NCBI RefSeq assembly: GCF_011170125.1
Contig: NZ_BLLN01000001.1
Coordinates: forward strand, 1-64,000
Direction: 5' to 3'
Source: Streptomyces diastaticus subsp. diastaticus
Lineage (GTDB): Bacteria > Actinomycetota > Actinomycetes > Streptomycetales > Streptomycetaceae
Length of the DNA stretch: 64,000 bases
Position numbers and translations under genes: made by a program. Below the pieces are notes generated by a model that searched no databases, was not told where the DNA came from, and saw nothing but the letters and a program-made list of their open reading frames with translations. Positions 17,447 to 25,933 of the stretch are shown here, in pieces. Each line of letters opens with the position of its first letter. Position 1 is the first letter of the stretch.

Positions 17447-17996
17447 TCAGCCCGCCTCCCAGGGCACCAATGGCGGTCCGGGCCACTCCTCCCGCCACCG
17501 GACCGCCTTCGTCTCGTGGACCTCACGGGGAGCCGGTGGCGGGTCGGGACGCAGGACGAGGCCGGGGCCGCGGGCGCCGGCGAGGCCGTGGGGCGCGGGG
17601 ACGCGCCCGTGGGCGTCGGGGCCGGGGCGGGCCGAGGCAGCAGGTGGTGGCGGCGAAGGCGTCGACGGCCGCCTCGGTGGAGGTGCGCGGCGGGCAGGGA
17701 CGCCGGACCCCCGCGTGCAGCGGAGGTGGACGCGGGCGTGGCCGCGGATCTCGGCCTCGGCCGGGAGACCGGCGCACACCTCGCGGCCGGCGGGGAGGAC
17801 GCGCTCCTCGGCCCCCGTGGGAGGGGCCGGAGGGTGGAGGGGGACGAGGCCGTGGTTCTTGGCGCCCTGTGCGGGCGGGTGGCCCGCGGTGACGTTCCCG
17901 ACGGTCCGGTGGCGGCAGCCGGCGATGAGGTACCAGCCGGGCAGGGCGCGGGCGACGGCTCGGTCGAGGACGGCGAGGAGGCTGGGTGCGGCTCAA
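17447..17996 (-). pseudogene. Frameshifted nucleotidyltransferase (NTP_transf_6-like) relic
   Basis: Reading the minus strand in successive frames gives pieces that line up with the COG3575/NTP_transf_6 nucleotidyltransferase family as I remember it. They are ALPGWYLIAGCRHRTVGNV, VCAGLPAEAEIRGHARVHL, then in another frame TSTEAAVDAFAATTCCLG, then in a third HGLAGARGPGLVLRPDP and EVHETKAVRWREEWPGPPL. At least two frame changes separate them, and some conserved acidic positions are altered. No intact product is possible. The family function is unassigned. The exact 5' end is not clear, and no other gene is seen between the lysozyme-like gene and the inositol operon. Confidence 0.65.
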
Positions 17997-18062
17997 CGTG
18001 GTGCGCGGGGCGGCGACTCGTCCGGCCGCCGGGAGTCAGCTGATCATTGCGTGGACGCAGCG

Positions 18063-18096
18063 CGCCCCGGCGCTCGTTGGGGGGAGCGCCGGGGCG
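18063..18096. terminator. Hairpin terminator of the inositol operon
   Basis: The 12-bp arms CGCCCCGGCGCT (18063-18074) and AGCGCCGGGGCG (18085-18096) are perfect, with a 10-nt loop. It sits 21 bp past the stop of iolA on the minus strand. Confidence 0.75.
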
Positions 18097-18117
18097 TGCG
18101 GGGGGGGCGGTGCGGGG

Positions 18118-19617
18118 TCAGTGGTTGCGGGGGAAGCCCAGGTCCACCCCGGCGGGGGCGTCGGCCGGGTCGGGCCAGCGGGTGGTGACGACCTTGCCGC
18201 GGGTGTAGAAGTGCGTGCCGTCGTTGCCGTAGATGTGGTGGTCGCCGAAGAGGGAGTCCTTCCAGCCGCCGAAGGAGTGGTAGCCGACGGGGACCGGGAT
18301 CGGGACGTTGACGCCGACCATGCCCGCCTCGACCTCCATCTGGAAGCGGCGGGCGGCGCCGCCGTCGCGGGTGAAGACGGCGGTGCCGTTGCCGTACGGC
18401 GAGGCGTTGATGAGGGCGAGGCCCTCCTCGTAGGTCTCGGCGCGCAGGACGCACAGGACCGGGCCGAAGATCTCGTCGCGGTAGGCGTCGGAGTCGGTGG
18501 CGACCTTGTCGAGGAGGGAGAGGCCGATCCAGTGGCCCCGCTCGTACCCCTCGACGGTGAAGCCGGTGCCGTCGAGGACGACCTCGGCTCCCTGCGCGGC
18601 GGCGCCCGCCACGTACCCGGCGACCTTGTCGCGGTGGGCGGCGGTGATGAGCGGGCCCATCTCGGAGGCGGGGTCGTCGCCGGGGCCGATGGTGATCCTC
18701 TCGGCCCGCTCCTTGATCTTGGCGACCAGTTCGTCGCCGATCGCGCCGACGGCGACGACGGCGGAGACGGCCATGCACCGCTCCCCCGCCGAGCCGTACG
18801 CGGCGGAGACCGCGGCGTCGGCGGCGGCGTCGAGGTCGGCGTCGGGCAGGACGAGCATGTGGTTCTTCGCGCCGCCGAGGGCCTGCACGCGCTTGCCGTG
18901 GGCGGAGGCGGTGGCGTGGACGTGGCGGGCGATCGGGGTGGAGCCGACGAAGGAGACGGCGGCGACGCCCGGGTGCTCCAGGAGGCGGTCGACGGCCGCC
19001 TTGTCACCGTTGACGACGTTGAACACGCCGTCGGGCAGCCCGGCCTCGCCGAGGAGTTCGGCCAGCTTCAGGGCTGCCGAGGGGTCCTTCTCGCTGGGCT
19101 TGAGGACGAAGGTGTTGCCGCAGGCGATGGCGAGGGGGAACATCCACATCGGCACCATGGCCGGGAAGTTGAACGGTGTGATGCCCGCGACCACGCCGAG
19201 CGGCTGGCGGATCGAGGCGACGTCCACCCGGCCGGCGACCTCGGTGGACAGCTCGCCCTTGAGCTGCACGGTGATGCCGCAGGCCAGGTCGACGACCTCC
19301 AGGCCGCGGGCGACCTCGCCGAGGGCGTCGTCGTGGACCTTGCCGTGCTCGGCGGTGATCAGCCGGGCGATCTCCTCGCGGTGCTGGTCGAGCAGGGCAC
19401 GGAACTTGAACAGCACGGTGGTGCGCCGGGCCAGCGAGGAGGTGCCCCAGCTTGCGTGGGCGGCCTTGGCGGCGGCGACGGCGGCGTCCACCTCCTCGGC
19501 GGAGGCGAGCGCGACCTGGGTGGTGACCTCGCCGGTGGCGGGGTCGGTGACGGGGCCGAACTCGCCCGACGCGCCGTCGACGGCCTGGCCGCCGATCCAG
19601 TGGTTGACGGTCTTCAT
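18118..19617 (-). CDS. iolA: Methylmalonate-semialdehyde dehydrogenase (acylating)
   Basis: The 499-residue product is a full-length aldehyde dehydrogenase of the MmsA/IolA type. It oxidises malonate- or methylmalonate-semialdehyde to acetyl- or propionyl-CoA with NAD and CoA, the last step of inositol breakdown and also part of valine catabolism. The nucleophile is Cys281 in AYGSAGERCMAVS. The family-specific GITPFNFPAMVPMWMFPLA (about 145-163) and GSTPIARHVHA are present. The ATG at 19617 follows an AGGAGCGAC ribosome-binding site. It is the last gene of the iol operon, 14 bp after iolD. The alternative name is mmsA; the context favours iolA. Confidence 0.95.
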   Translation of the reverse strand: MKTVNHWIGGQAVDGASGEFGPVTDPATGEVTTQVALASAEEVDAAVAAAKAAHASWGTSSLARRTTVLFKFRALLDQHREEIARLITAEHGKVHDDALGEVARGLEVVDLACGITVQLKGELSTEVAGRVDVASIRQPLGVVAGITPFNFPAMVPMWMFPLAIACGNTFVLKPSEKDPSAALKLAELLGEAGLPDGVFNVVNGDKAAVDRLLEHPGVAAVSFVGSTPIARHVHATASAHGKRVQALGGAKNHMLVLPDADLDAAADAAVSAAYGSAGERCMAVSAVVAVGAIGDELVAKIKERAERITIGPGDDPASEMGPLITAAHRDKVAGYVAGAAAQGAEVVLDGTGFTVEGYERGHWIGLSLLDKVATDSDAYRDEIFGPVLCVLRAETYEEGLALINASPYGNGTAVFTRDGGAARRFQMEVEAGMVGVNVPIPVPVGYHSFGGWKDSLFGDHHIYGNDGTHFYTRGKVVTTRWPDPADAPAGVDLGFPRNH

Positions 19618-19631
19618 GCGGTGTCGCTCCT

Positions 19632-21518
19632 TCACAGATGACGGCGCCGGGCTGCGACGTTCCGGTCGTACTCCTGCCGGGCGCGGGCCGCCTCCTCGCG
19701 GTGCGCGGTCCGGGCCACGGGAACATCCCACCACGCCTGTGCGGGCGTGGGGCTGGACACTGTGTCGGGCGTTTCGGTCCGCACGTAGACACCCGTGGGG
19801 GCGGTGGCCTCGCGCACCTCGGCGAGGGCCTCGCGCAGTTCGGCGACGGTGTCGGCGCGCAGCATCCGCACGCCGAGCGAGGCGGCGTTGGCGGCCAGGT
19901 CGAGCGGCAGCGGCTCCCCGTCGAGGAGTCCGCCGGGCCCGGGCATCCGGTAGGCGGTGCCGAAGCCCTCTCCACCGACCGCGCGGGAGAGGCCCCCGAT
20001 GGAGGCGTACCCGTGGTTGTCGATGATGACCAGTTTGAGCGGCAGCGACTCCTGGACTGCGGTGACCAGTTCGGTGGGGTTCATCAGGTAGGTGCCGTCC
20101 CCGACCAGTGCCCAGACGGGCCGGTCGGGGGCGGCGAGCAGCACCCCGAGGGCGCCGGGGATCTCGTAGCCCATGCAGGAGTAGCCGTACTCGACGTGGT
20201 ACTGGTCCGCCGAGCGGGCCCGCCAGAGGCGGTGCAGGTCGCCGGGGAGCGAGCCGGCGGCGTTGACGAGGACGTCCTCGTCCGTGACCAGGGCGTCGAG
20301 GGCGCCGAGCAGTTGGGTCTGGGTGGGTCGGGCGCCCGGGTCGGGGGCGCTGTAGGCGGCGTCGACGCGCGTCTCCCAGTCGGCCTTGGCGGTGGTGTAC
20401 GCGGCGAGGCGCGCGGCCGGGAGGCGGTGCCCCTCAAGGAGGCCGGTGAGGGCGGTGAGCCCTTCGCGGGCGTCGCCGACGAGGGCGTGGGCGGCGAGTT
20501 TGTGGGCGTCGGCGGGGTCGAGGTTGAGGTGGGCGAAGCGGACGCCGTCGGCGGCGAAGAGGGTGTGGGAGGCGGTGGTGAAGTCGGTGAGGCGGGTGCC
20601 GACGGCGAGGACCAGGTCGGCGGTGCGGGCCAGGTCGTCGGCGGTCGCGGTGCCGGTGTGGCCGATCGCTCCGACGTCCTGCGGGTGATCGTGCGGCAGG
20701 GCGCCCTTCCCGGCCTGGGTGGCGGCGACGGGGATGCCGGTGGCGCGGGCGAAGGCGTCGAGCGCCGCCTCGGCCCCGGCGTACTTCACGCCGCCGCCCG
20801 CGACGACGAGGGGGCGGCGGGCTTCGCGCAGCAGCGCGGCGGCCTCGGCAAGGGAGGCGGTGTCGGGGGCGGGGCGGCGGATGTGCCAGGTCCGCTCGGC
20901 GAAGAACTCCTCGGGCCAGTCGTACGCCTCGGCCTGCACGTCCTGGGGCAGGGCGAGGGTGACGGCGCCGGTGGCGGCCGGGTCGGTGAGGACGCGCATC
21001 GCGGTGAGGGCGGCGGGGATCAGCGCCTCGGGCCGGGTGACGCGGTCGAAGTGGCGGGAGACGGGCCGCAGGCAGTCGTTGACGGTGACGTCCCCGGCGT
21101 ACGGGGCCTCCAGTTGCTGGAGGACGGGGTCGGCGGGGCGGGTGGCGAAGGTGTCGCCGGGGAGCAGCAGGACGGGCAGCCGGTTGACGGTCGCGAGGGC
21201 GGCGCCGGTGACGAGGTTGGTGGCACCCGGCCCGATGGAGGTGGTGACGGCGTGGGTGGCGAGACGGCGGCGCTGCCGGGCGAAGCCGGTCGCGGCGTGC
21301 ACCATGGCCTGCTCGTTGCGGCCCTGGTGGAAGCGGAGCGCGCCGGCGCCTCCGGGCCGCTCGGCGGTGTGCTCGGCGAGGGCCTGCCCGATCCCGGCGA
21401 CGTTGCCGTGGCCGAAGACGCCCCAGACGGCGGGGATCAGGCGCTGCCGCGCACCGTCCCGCTCGCTGTACTGCGCGGAGAGGAAACGGACGAGTGCCTG
21501 GGCGGTGGTCAGCCTCAC
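19632..21518 (-). CDS. iolD: 3D-(3,5/4)-trihydroxycyclohexane-1,2-dione hydrolase
   Basis: The 628-residue ThDP enzyme opens the ring of the diketo intermediate of myo-inositol catabolism to give 5-deoxy-glucuronate. The usual three ThDP domains are visible: an N-terminal PYR part (RFHQGRNEQAMVHAATGFA, with the catalytic Glu), a central domain (VVAGGGVKYAGAEAALDAF), and a C-terminal PP part with GDGTYLMNPTELVTAVQ and LVIIDNHGYASIGGL. Its length matches IolD. The GTG start overlaps the iolB stop (GTGA). The order with iolB, iolC and iolA makes the assignment firm. Confidence 0.95.
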   Translation of the reverse strand: MRLTTAQALVRFLSAQYSERDGARQRLIPAVWGVFGHGNVAGIGQALAEHTAERPGGAGALRFHQGRNEQAMVHAATGFARQRRRLATHAVTTSIGPGATNLVTGAALATVNRLPVLLLPGDTFATRPADPVLQQLEAPYAGDVTVNDCLRPVSRHFDRVTRPEALIPAALTAMRVLTDPAATGAVTLALPQDVQAEAYDWPEEFFAERTWHIRRPAPDTASLAEAAALLREARRPLVVAGGGVKYAGAEAALDAFARATGIPVAATQAGKGALPHDHPQDVGAIGHTGTATADDLARTADLVLAVGTRLTDFTTASHTLFAADGVRFAHLNLDPADAHKLAAHALVGDAREGLTALTGLLEGHRLPAARLAAYTTAKADWETRVDAAYSAPDPGARPTQTQLLGALDALVTDEDVLVNAAGSLPGDLHRLWRARSADQYHVEYGYSCMGYEIPGALGVLLAAPDRPVWALVGDGTYLMNPTELVTAVQESLPLKLVIIDNHGYASIGGLSRAVGGEGFGTAYRMPGPGGLLDGEPLPLDLAANAASLGVRMLRADTVAELREALAEVREATAPTGVYVRTETPDTVSSPTPAQAWWDVPVARTAHREEAARARQEYDRNVAARRRHL

Positions 21519-22372
21519 CGGTAGCCCTCCGCGTGGTCGGGGTGGAAGGTGATCCGCCATTCGCGGCCGGGTCCGGGGCCCGCCATGACGTTGAGGTAGT
21601 ACAGCGGGTGGCCGGGCGGGGCGACGGACGGGCCGTGCCAGCCGTCGGGGACGAGTACCGCCTCCCCGTCGCGGACCTCGGCGAGCAGGTCGGCGCCGCC
21701 GGGCCGGGAGGGTGCCACCCGGTGGAAGGCGGGGGTGGGCCCGTCGAGGGCGAACCAGTAGATCTCCTCCAGCTCGCTCTCCTCCCCCGGCCGGTGCTCG
21801 TCGTGCTTGTGCGGCGGGTACGAGGACCAGTGGCCGGGCGGGGTGACGACCTCCACGGCGATCAGGCGGTCGCAGGCGAAGGCGTCGGCGGCGGCGAAGT
21901 TGCGCACCTGCCGCGCGCACGTCCCGCTGCCCCGCTCCTCGACGGGTACCTCCGGCGCCGGGCCGCGGCGGGCGGGGAGTCGGCGCCCGCACCTCGCTCC
22001 TGCCAGAGCGAACCGGCCGGCGGCGCCGGAGGTGATCTCGACGCGCGCGTCCCGGGGGACGTACGCGAAGTCGGTGGGCCCGGCGAACACGTCCGGGCGG
22101 CCTCGCAGAGTGAACTCCGCTTCCTCGCCGCCTTGTTGACTGCCCTCAGGCCGCACCCGGACGGTACCGCCACCGGAGAGCGGAAGCACGATCCACTCCG
22201 CTTCTCCGGTCGCGAAGGTGTGGGCGGCGCCGGGGGCCAGCTCCAGCACGCGCAGGGCGGTGTGGCGCAGCCCCTGGTCCGGACCGGCGGTGAGGCGGTA
22301 GGGGCCGGCGCGGGGCCCGGGGTCCGGGCGCAGGTGCAGCGGGTGCGGGTCGGCCGGCGGCATCGTCGTCAT
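21515..22372 (-). CDS. iolB: 5-deoxy-glucuronate isomerase
   Basis: The 285-residue product is a bicupin of the IolB/KduI type that turns 5-deoxy-glucuronate into 2-deoxy-5-keto-gluconate. Metal-binding signatures are visible in the second cupin: SSYPPHKHDEH, followed by LEEIYWFAL and VLVPDGWHGPSVAPPGH. The N-terminal cupin carries WIVLPLSGGGTVRV. The ATG at 22372 overlaps the preceding gene (ATGA); an internal ATG three codons later is also possible. It lies between the Cgl0159-like gene and iolD in the operon. Confidence 0.95.
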   Translation of the reverse strand: MTTMPPADPHPLHLRPDPGPRAGPYRLTAGPDQGLRHTALRVLELAPGAAHTFATGEAEWIVLPLSGGGTVRVRPEGSQQGGEEAEFTLRGRPDVFAGPTDFAYVPRDARVEITSGAAGRFALAGARCGRRLPARRGPAPEVPVEERGSGTCARQVRNFAAADAFACDRLIAVEVVTPPGHWSSYPPHKHDEHRPGEESELEEIYWFALDGPTPAFHRVAPSRPGGADLLAEVRDGEAVLVPDGWHGPSVAPPGHPLYYLNVMAGPGPGREWRITFHPDHAEGYR

Positions 22373-23352
22373 GGGTGCTCTCCTACCCCGCGCGGCGCCG
22401 GCAGGCCGCGCGACCGGCCGGGCAGGGCTCGGGTCGCCTCGGTCCGGGCCGCCCCGTGGACGAGGGCGGCGGCGGTGTCGACGGCGGCGGCCACGTCCCC
22501 GTCGGGCGGGTAGAGCAGGGCGCGTCCGGCGACGAGGCCGCACACCGTGGGCAGCGCGAGGGCGGTGCGCCACCGCTCGTAGGTGGCCTCCCCCTCGCCC
22601 GCCGGGCCGACCGGTCCGCCGAGCAGGACGGCGGGCAGCGTGGAGGCGGCCGTGACCCGCGCCATGTCGTCGGCGTCGTCGGTGACGGGCACCTTGAGCC
22701 AGGTGTAGGCGGAGGTGCCGCCGAGGCCGGAGGCGACGGCGAGGGAGGTGGTGACGGCGTCGGCGCCCAGGTCGGTCCGCAGTTCCCCGCCGACCCGGCG
22801 GCAGAGGAACGGCTCGACGAAGACGGGGAGCCGCAGCGCCGCCATGGCGTCGACGGCGCGGGCCGCCGCGTGCAGGGTGGTGAGGGAGCCGGGGTCGTCG
22901 TAGTCGAGGCGCAGCAGCAGCTTCCCGGCGTCGTAGCGGGAGCGGGCGAGGTCCTCGGGACGGAAGCCGGTGAAGCGGTCGTCGAGTTCGAAGGCGGCCC
23001 CGGCGAGGCCGCCGCGGTTCATCGAGCCGATGACCGCCTTGCCCTCCAGGGCGCCGAGCAGCAGCAGGTCGTCGAGGACGTCGGCGCTGGCGAGGACGCC
23101 GTCGACGCCGGGTCGGGAGAGGCCGAGGCGCAGCCGGGCGAGCAGTCCGGCACGGTCGGCCATGGCGTGGTCGCCGCGGCCGGCGCCGAGGGCGCCACGG
23201 GCGGGATGGTCGGCGGCGAGGATCAGCAGCCGGCCGTCCGGGGCAGGCAGCGGTCCGCGGCGGCGGCGGGCGGCGGCCTCGGCGACCGCCTCGGGGTGGT
23301 GGGCCCGCAGCCGGGCGAGGGCGGCCGCGTCGACGGCGTGGGGGGCGTTCAC
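22369..23352 (-). CDS. Cgl0159-family (beta/alpha)8-barrel aldolase-like protein
   Basis: The 327-residue product fits a Schiff-base-aldolase-like barrel: LILAADHPARGALGAG near residue 50, IGSMNRGGLAGAAFELDDR in the middle, KLLLRLDYDD, and FVEPFLCRRVGGELRTDL. Homologues in the Corynebacterium inositol cluster are called Cgl0159 (my recollection). The context, directly after iolC with a GTGA overlap, suggests it provides the aldolase step that splits 2-deoxy-5-keto-6-phosphogluconate into malonate semialdehyde and dihydroxyacetone phosphate (IolJ function). No separate iolJ is seen in the operon. That role is inference. Confidence 0.85.
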   Translation of the reverse strand: MNAPHAVDAAALARLRAHHPEAVAEAAARRRRGPLPAPDGRLLILAADHPARGALGAGRGDHAMADRAGLLARLRLGLSRPGVDGVLASADVLDDLLLLGALEGKAVIGSMNRGGLAGAAFELDDRFTGFRPEDLARSRYDAGKLLLRLDYDDPGSLTTLHAAARAVDAMAALRLPVFVEPFLCRRVGGELRTDLGADAVTTSLAVASGLGGTSAYTWLKVPVTDDADDMARVTAASTLPAVLLGGPVGPAGEGEATYERWRTALALPTVCGLVAGRALLYPPDGDVAAAVDTAAALVHGAARTEATRALPGRSRGLPAPRGVGEHP

Positions 23353-24359
23353 CGCGCACCGCCGAGGAGCGCGTCGATCTCGTCGGCGCGGGGCATCGCG
23401 GAGGAGCAGGCGAGGCGTCCGGCGACGAGGGCCCCGGCCGCGTTGGCGTACCGGACCGTCCACTCCAGCGGCCGGCCGTCGAGCAGGCCGTGGCAGAGGG
23501 CGCCGCCGAAGGCGTCCCCGGCGCCGAGGCCGTTGACCACCTCGACGGGGACGGGCGGGACGGTGACCCGGGTGCCGTCGCGGTGGGCGGCGAGGACGCC
23601 GTCCGGTCCCTGTTTGACGACGGCGAGGGTGACTCCGGCGGCGAGCAGGGCGTCGGCGGCGGCGTCCGGCGCGCGGTGGCCGGTGGCCTGTTCGCACTCG
23701 GCGAGGTTGCCGACGGCGACGGTGGCGAGGGCGAGGGCGTCGGCGTAGTGGGCGCGGGCGCGGGGCCGCTCGGCCTCGTCCCAGAGCATGGGCCGCCAGT
23801 CGAGGTCGAGGACGGTGTGGGCGGTACGGCGCCGGTGGGCGAGGGCGGCGAGAGTGGCGGCGCGGCTCGGTTCGGCGCTCAGCCCGGTACCGGTGGTCCA
23901 CAGGACGCGGGCGGCGCCGATCGCGTCGAGGTCGAGGGAGTCGGCGGTGATCCGGAGGTCGGGTGCCTGGGGCCGCCGGTAGAAGTGGAGCGGGAAGTCG
24001 TCCGGCGGGAAGATCTCGCAGAACGTGAGGGGGGTGGGCAGGTCGGGTACGGGCGCCACCCACCGCGCGTCGACGCCGAAGCGCTCCAGCTCGGCCCGCA
24101 GGTAGTCGCCGAACGGGTCGTCACCGGTCCGGCTGACCAGGGCGGTACGCCGTCCGAGCCGGGCCGCGGCGACGGCGACGTTGGCGGGCGAGCCGCCGAG
24201 GAACTTCCCGAAGGTGTCCACCTCGGCGAGGGGCACTCCGGTCCGCAGCGGGTAGAGGTCGACGCCGAGCCGCCCGAGGGCGATCAGGTCGTACGCCGCG
24301 TCGTCCGGCGGCCCGGATGGCTGCTGCCCGCTTCCGCGTCCCGGCTGTGCGCCCGTCAC
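23349..24359 (-). CDS. iolC: 5-dehydro-2-deoxygluconokinase
   Basis: The 336-residue product is a PfkB-family sugar kinase. It has the N-terminal LIALGRLGVDLYPLRTG, the GGSPANVAVAAARLG substrate loop, and the C-terminal VVNGLGAGDAFGGALCHGLL catalytic motif with its anion hole and Asp base. Together with iolB and iolD next door it should phosphorylate 2-deoxy-5-keto-gluconate. The GTG at 24359 follows a GAGGGGGAG ribosome-binding site. It is the first gene of the iol operon; promoter and operator are annotated upstream. Confidence 0.94.
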   Translation of the reverse strand: MTGAQPGRGSGQQPSGPPDDAAYDLIALGRLGVDLYPLRTGVPLAEVDTFGKFLGGSPANVAVAAARLGRRTALVSRTGDDPFGDYLRAELERFGVDARWVAPVPDLPTPLTFCEIFPPDDFPLHFYRRPQAPDLRITADSLDLDAIGAARVLWTTGTGLSAEPSRAATLAALAHRRRTAHTVLDLDWRPMLWDEAERPRARAHYADALALATVAVGNLAECEQATGHRAPDAAADALLAAGVTLAVVKQGPDGVLAAHRDGTRVTVPPVPVEVVNGLGAGDAFGGALCHGLLDGRPLEWTVRYANAAGALVAGRLACSSAMPRADEIDALLGGAR

Positions 24360-24433
24360 GGTCTCCCCCTCGCTGCGTCGTCGCTGCGGCGGTCCGCCCC
24401 GGCCGGTACGGGACCGGACCCGGGGCGTGCCCA

Positions 24434-24463
24434 GGTCTAGTCGGCGGCACGGAACCCTGTCAA
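24434..24463 (-). promoter_or_regulatory. HrdB-type promoter of the iol operon
   Basis: On the minus strand TTGACA (24463-24458) is followed after 18 nt by TAGACC (24439-24434). This is close to the streptomycete vegetative consensus, and 75 bp upstream of the iolC start. The palindromic operator abuts its -35 side. Confidence 0.7.
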
Positions 24464-24466
24464 CAT

Positions 24467-24488
24467 TTTGTCCGGACATTCGGACGAA
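24467..24488. promoter_or_regulatory. Palindromic operator between iolC and the IolE-like gene
   Basis: TTTGTCCG and CGGACGAA (7 of 8 positions inverted) flank GACATT; inside it TGTCCGGACA at 24469-24478 is a perfect 10-bp palindrome. It adjoins the -35 of the iolC promoter and could serve both divergent transcripts. The size and symmetry fit a GntR- or LacI-type regulator, which is not encoded next to it. Confidence 0.65.
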
Positions 24489-24574
24489 CCCCCGCGCCCG
24501 TGATCGGGCAGGCTGGCCGGGAAGGGCGGACGGCACCGCGCCGTCCCGGACGGCGACCGGAAGGCGGACATCTG

Positions 24575-25498
24575 ATGCACCGTACGAACGAGCCCCGGCC
24601 CCCGGCCTCCCGGCTGCGGATCGGGTCGGCGCCCGACTCGTGGGGCGTCTGGTTCCCCGACGACCCGCACCAGGTCGGCTGGGACCGGTTCCTCGACGAG
24701 GTGGCCGAGGCGGGGTACACCTGGATCGAGCTGGGGCCGTACGGCTACCTCCCCACCGACCCGGCACGGCTGCGGGACGAGACGGCGCGCCGCGGGCTGA
24801 GCGTGTCGGCGGGCACCGTCTTCACCGGCCTGCACCGGGGTGAGGCGGTCTGGGAGGAGACCTGGGCGCACGTCGCGAAGGTCGCGGAACTGACCCGGGA
24901 GGCGGGCGCCGGGTACCTGGTGGCGATCCCCGCCTTCTGGCGCGACGACAAGACCGGCGAGGTGCTGGAGGACCGCGAGCTGACCCCGGCCGCCTGGCGC
25001 GACCTGTCCCGGCTGACGGAACGCCTGGCCCACCGGGTCCGCGAGGAGTACGGACTGCGCACCGTGGTCCACCCGCACGCCGACACCCACGTGGACACCG
25101 AGGAGCACGTCGTCCGCCTCCTCGACACCACCGACCCGGACCTGGTCGAACTCTGCCTGGACACCGGCCACTACGCCTACTGCGGCGGTGACAGCGTCCG
25201 CCTGATCGAGACCTACGGCCGGCGGCTCGGCTACCTCCACCTCAAACAGGTCGACCCGGAGGTGCTGGCCCGGGTGCGCGCCCAGGACCTGCCGTTCGGC
25301 CCGGCGGTCGCACAGGGCGTGATGTGCGAGCCGCCGCTCGGCGTGCCCGCGCTGGAGCCGGTGCTGGCGGCGGCCCGGCCGCTCGGCGTCGACCTCTTCG
25401 CCATCGTCGAGCAGGACATGTACCCGTGCCCGCCGGACCGCCCGCTGCCGGTGGCGCGACGCACCCGGGCCCTGCTGGAGTCCTACCTGGACGGGTGA
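24575..25498 (+). CDS. IolE-like sugar phosphate isomerase/epimerase family protein
   Basis: The 307-residue product is an AP-endonuclease-type TIM barrel. Visible metal-site pieces include YTWIELGPYGYL, VVHPHADTHVDTEEH, ELCLDTGHYAYCGGD and YLHLKQVD, with a late Glu in FAIVEQDMYPC. Its length and the opening GSAPDSWGVWFPDDP match the inosose dehydratase (IolE) and related IolH/IolI group. Divergent from iolC and sharing an operator with it, it most probably dehydrates 2-keto-myo-inositol or isomerises an inosose. Which of these it does cannot be decided by eye. The ATG is preceded by AAGGCGGA. Confidence 0.85.
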   Translation: MHRTNEPRPPASRLRIGSAPDSWGVWFPDDPHQVGWDRFLDEVAEAGYTWIELGPYGYLPTDPARLRDETARRGLSVSAGTVFTGLHRGEAVWEETWAHVAKVAELTREAGAGYLVAIPAFWRDDKTGEVLEDRELTPAAWRDLSRLTERLAHRVREEYGLRTVVHPHADTHVDTEEHVVRLLDTTDPDLVELCLDTGHYAYCGGDSVRLIETYGRRLGYLHLKQVDPEVLARVRAQDLPFGPAVAQGVMCEPPLGVPALEPVLAAARPLGVDLFAIVEQDMYPCPPDRPLPVARRTRALLESYLDG

Positions 25499-25694
25499 GC
25501 GGCCACCCCGTCCGGGGCCCCGAGGTGTCCTGGTCCCGCCACACCTTTGTCACGGTCGCTTCACGGCACCGCCCGCGCTCCCGGGCGGGCGGTGCCCGCC
25601 GCACCAGGGTGGTCACCGTCCGAGAGCGGGCCCCTGGCACCTCGGCGGCGCGACGGAGCGCCGCCCAGGGGGCGCGCGGACGGGAGGTGTCCAC

Positions 25695-25886
25695 GTGAGC
25701 GACCGGGACCTGTGGTCGTACCGGGAGATCGCCGCGCACATCGGGGTCCGGCCCGACACCGTGCGCTCCTACCGCAAGAGCGGGCAGCTCCCCCCGCCCG
25801 ACCTGACCCGTGCCGGCCGGCCCTACTGGCACGCCGACACCGTTCGCCGCTGGGTGGCCGGGCGGCCACGGAACCGGGGGAGGTAG
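25695..25886 (+). CDS. Small helix-turn-helix protein
   Basis: This 63-residue protein reads SYREIAAHIGVRPDTVRSYR, then SGQLPPPD and YWHADTVRRWV, a MerR/excisionase-like winged helix with nothing else attached. GGGAGG 9 nt upstream supports the GTG at 25695. Such small proteins occur widely in streptomycete chromosomes and are not necessarily tied to a mobile element. No integrase or att site is visible here. Function unknown. Confidence 0.7.
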   Translation: MSDRDLWSYREIAAHIGVRPDTVRSYRKSGQLPPPDLTRAGRPYWHADTVRRWVAGRPRNRGR

Positions 25887-25933
25887 GGCACCCCGCGCCC
25901 GCTCGCAGCGGGCGTGTTCCGGCCCGGCCGGCC

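Noticed and set aside
25695..25886. Excisionase-like small protein as sign of an integrated element
   Set aside because: No integrase, attachment-site duplication or other element gene lies around it, and flanking genes are chromosomal metabolic genes.
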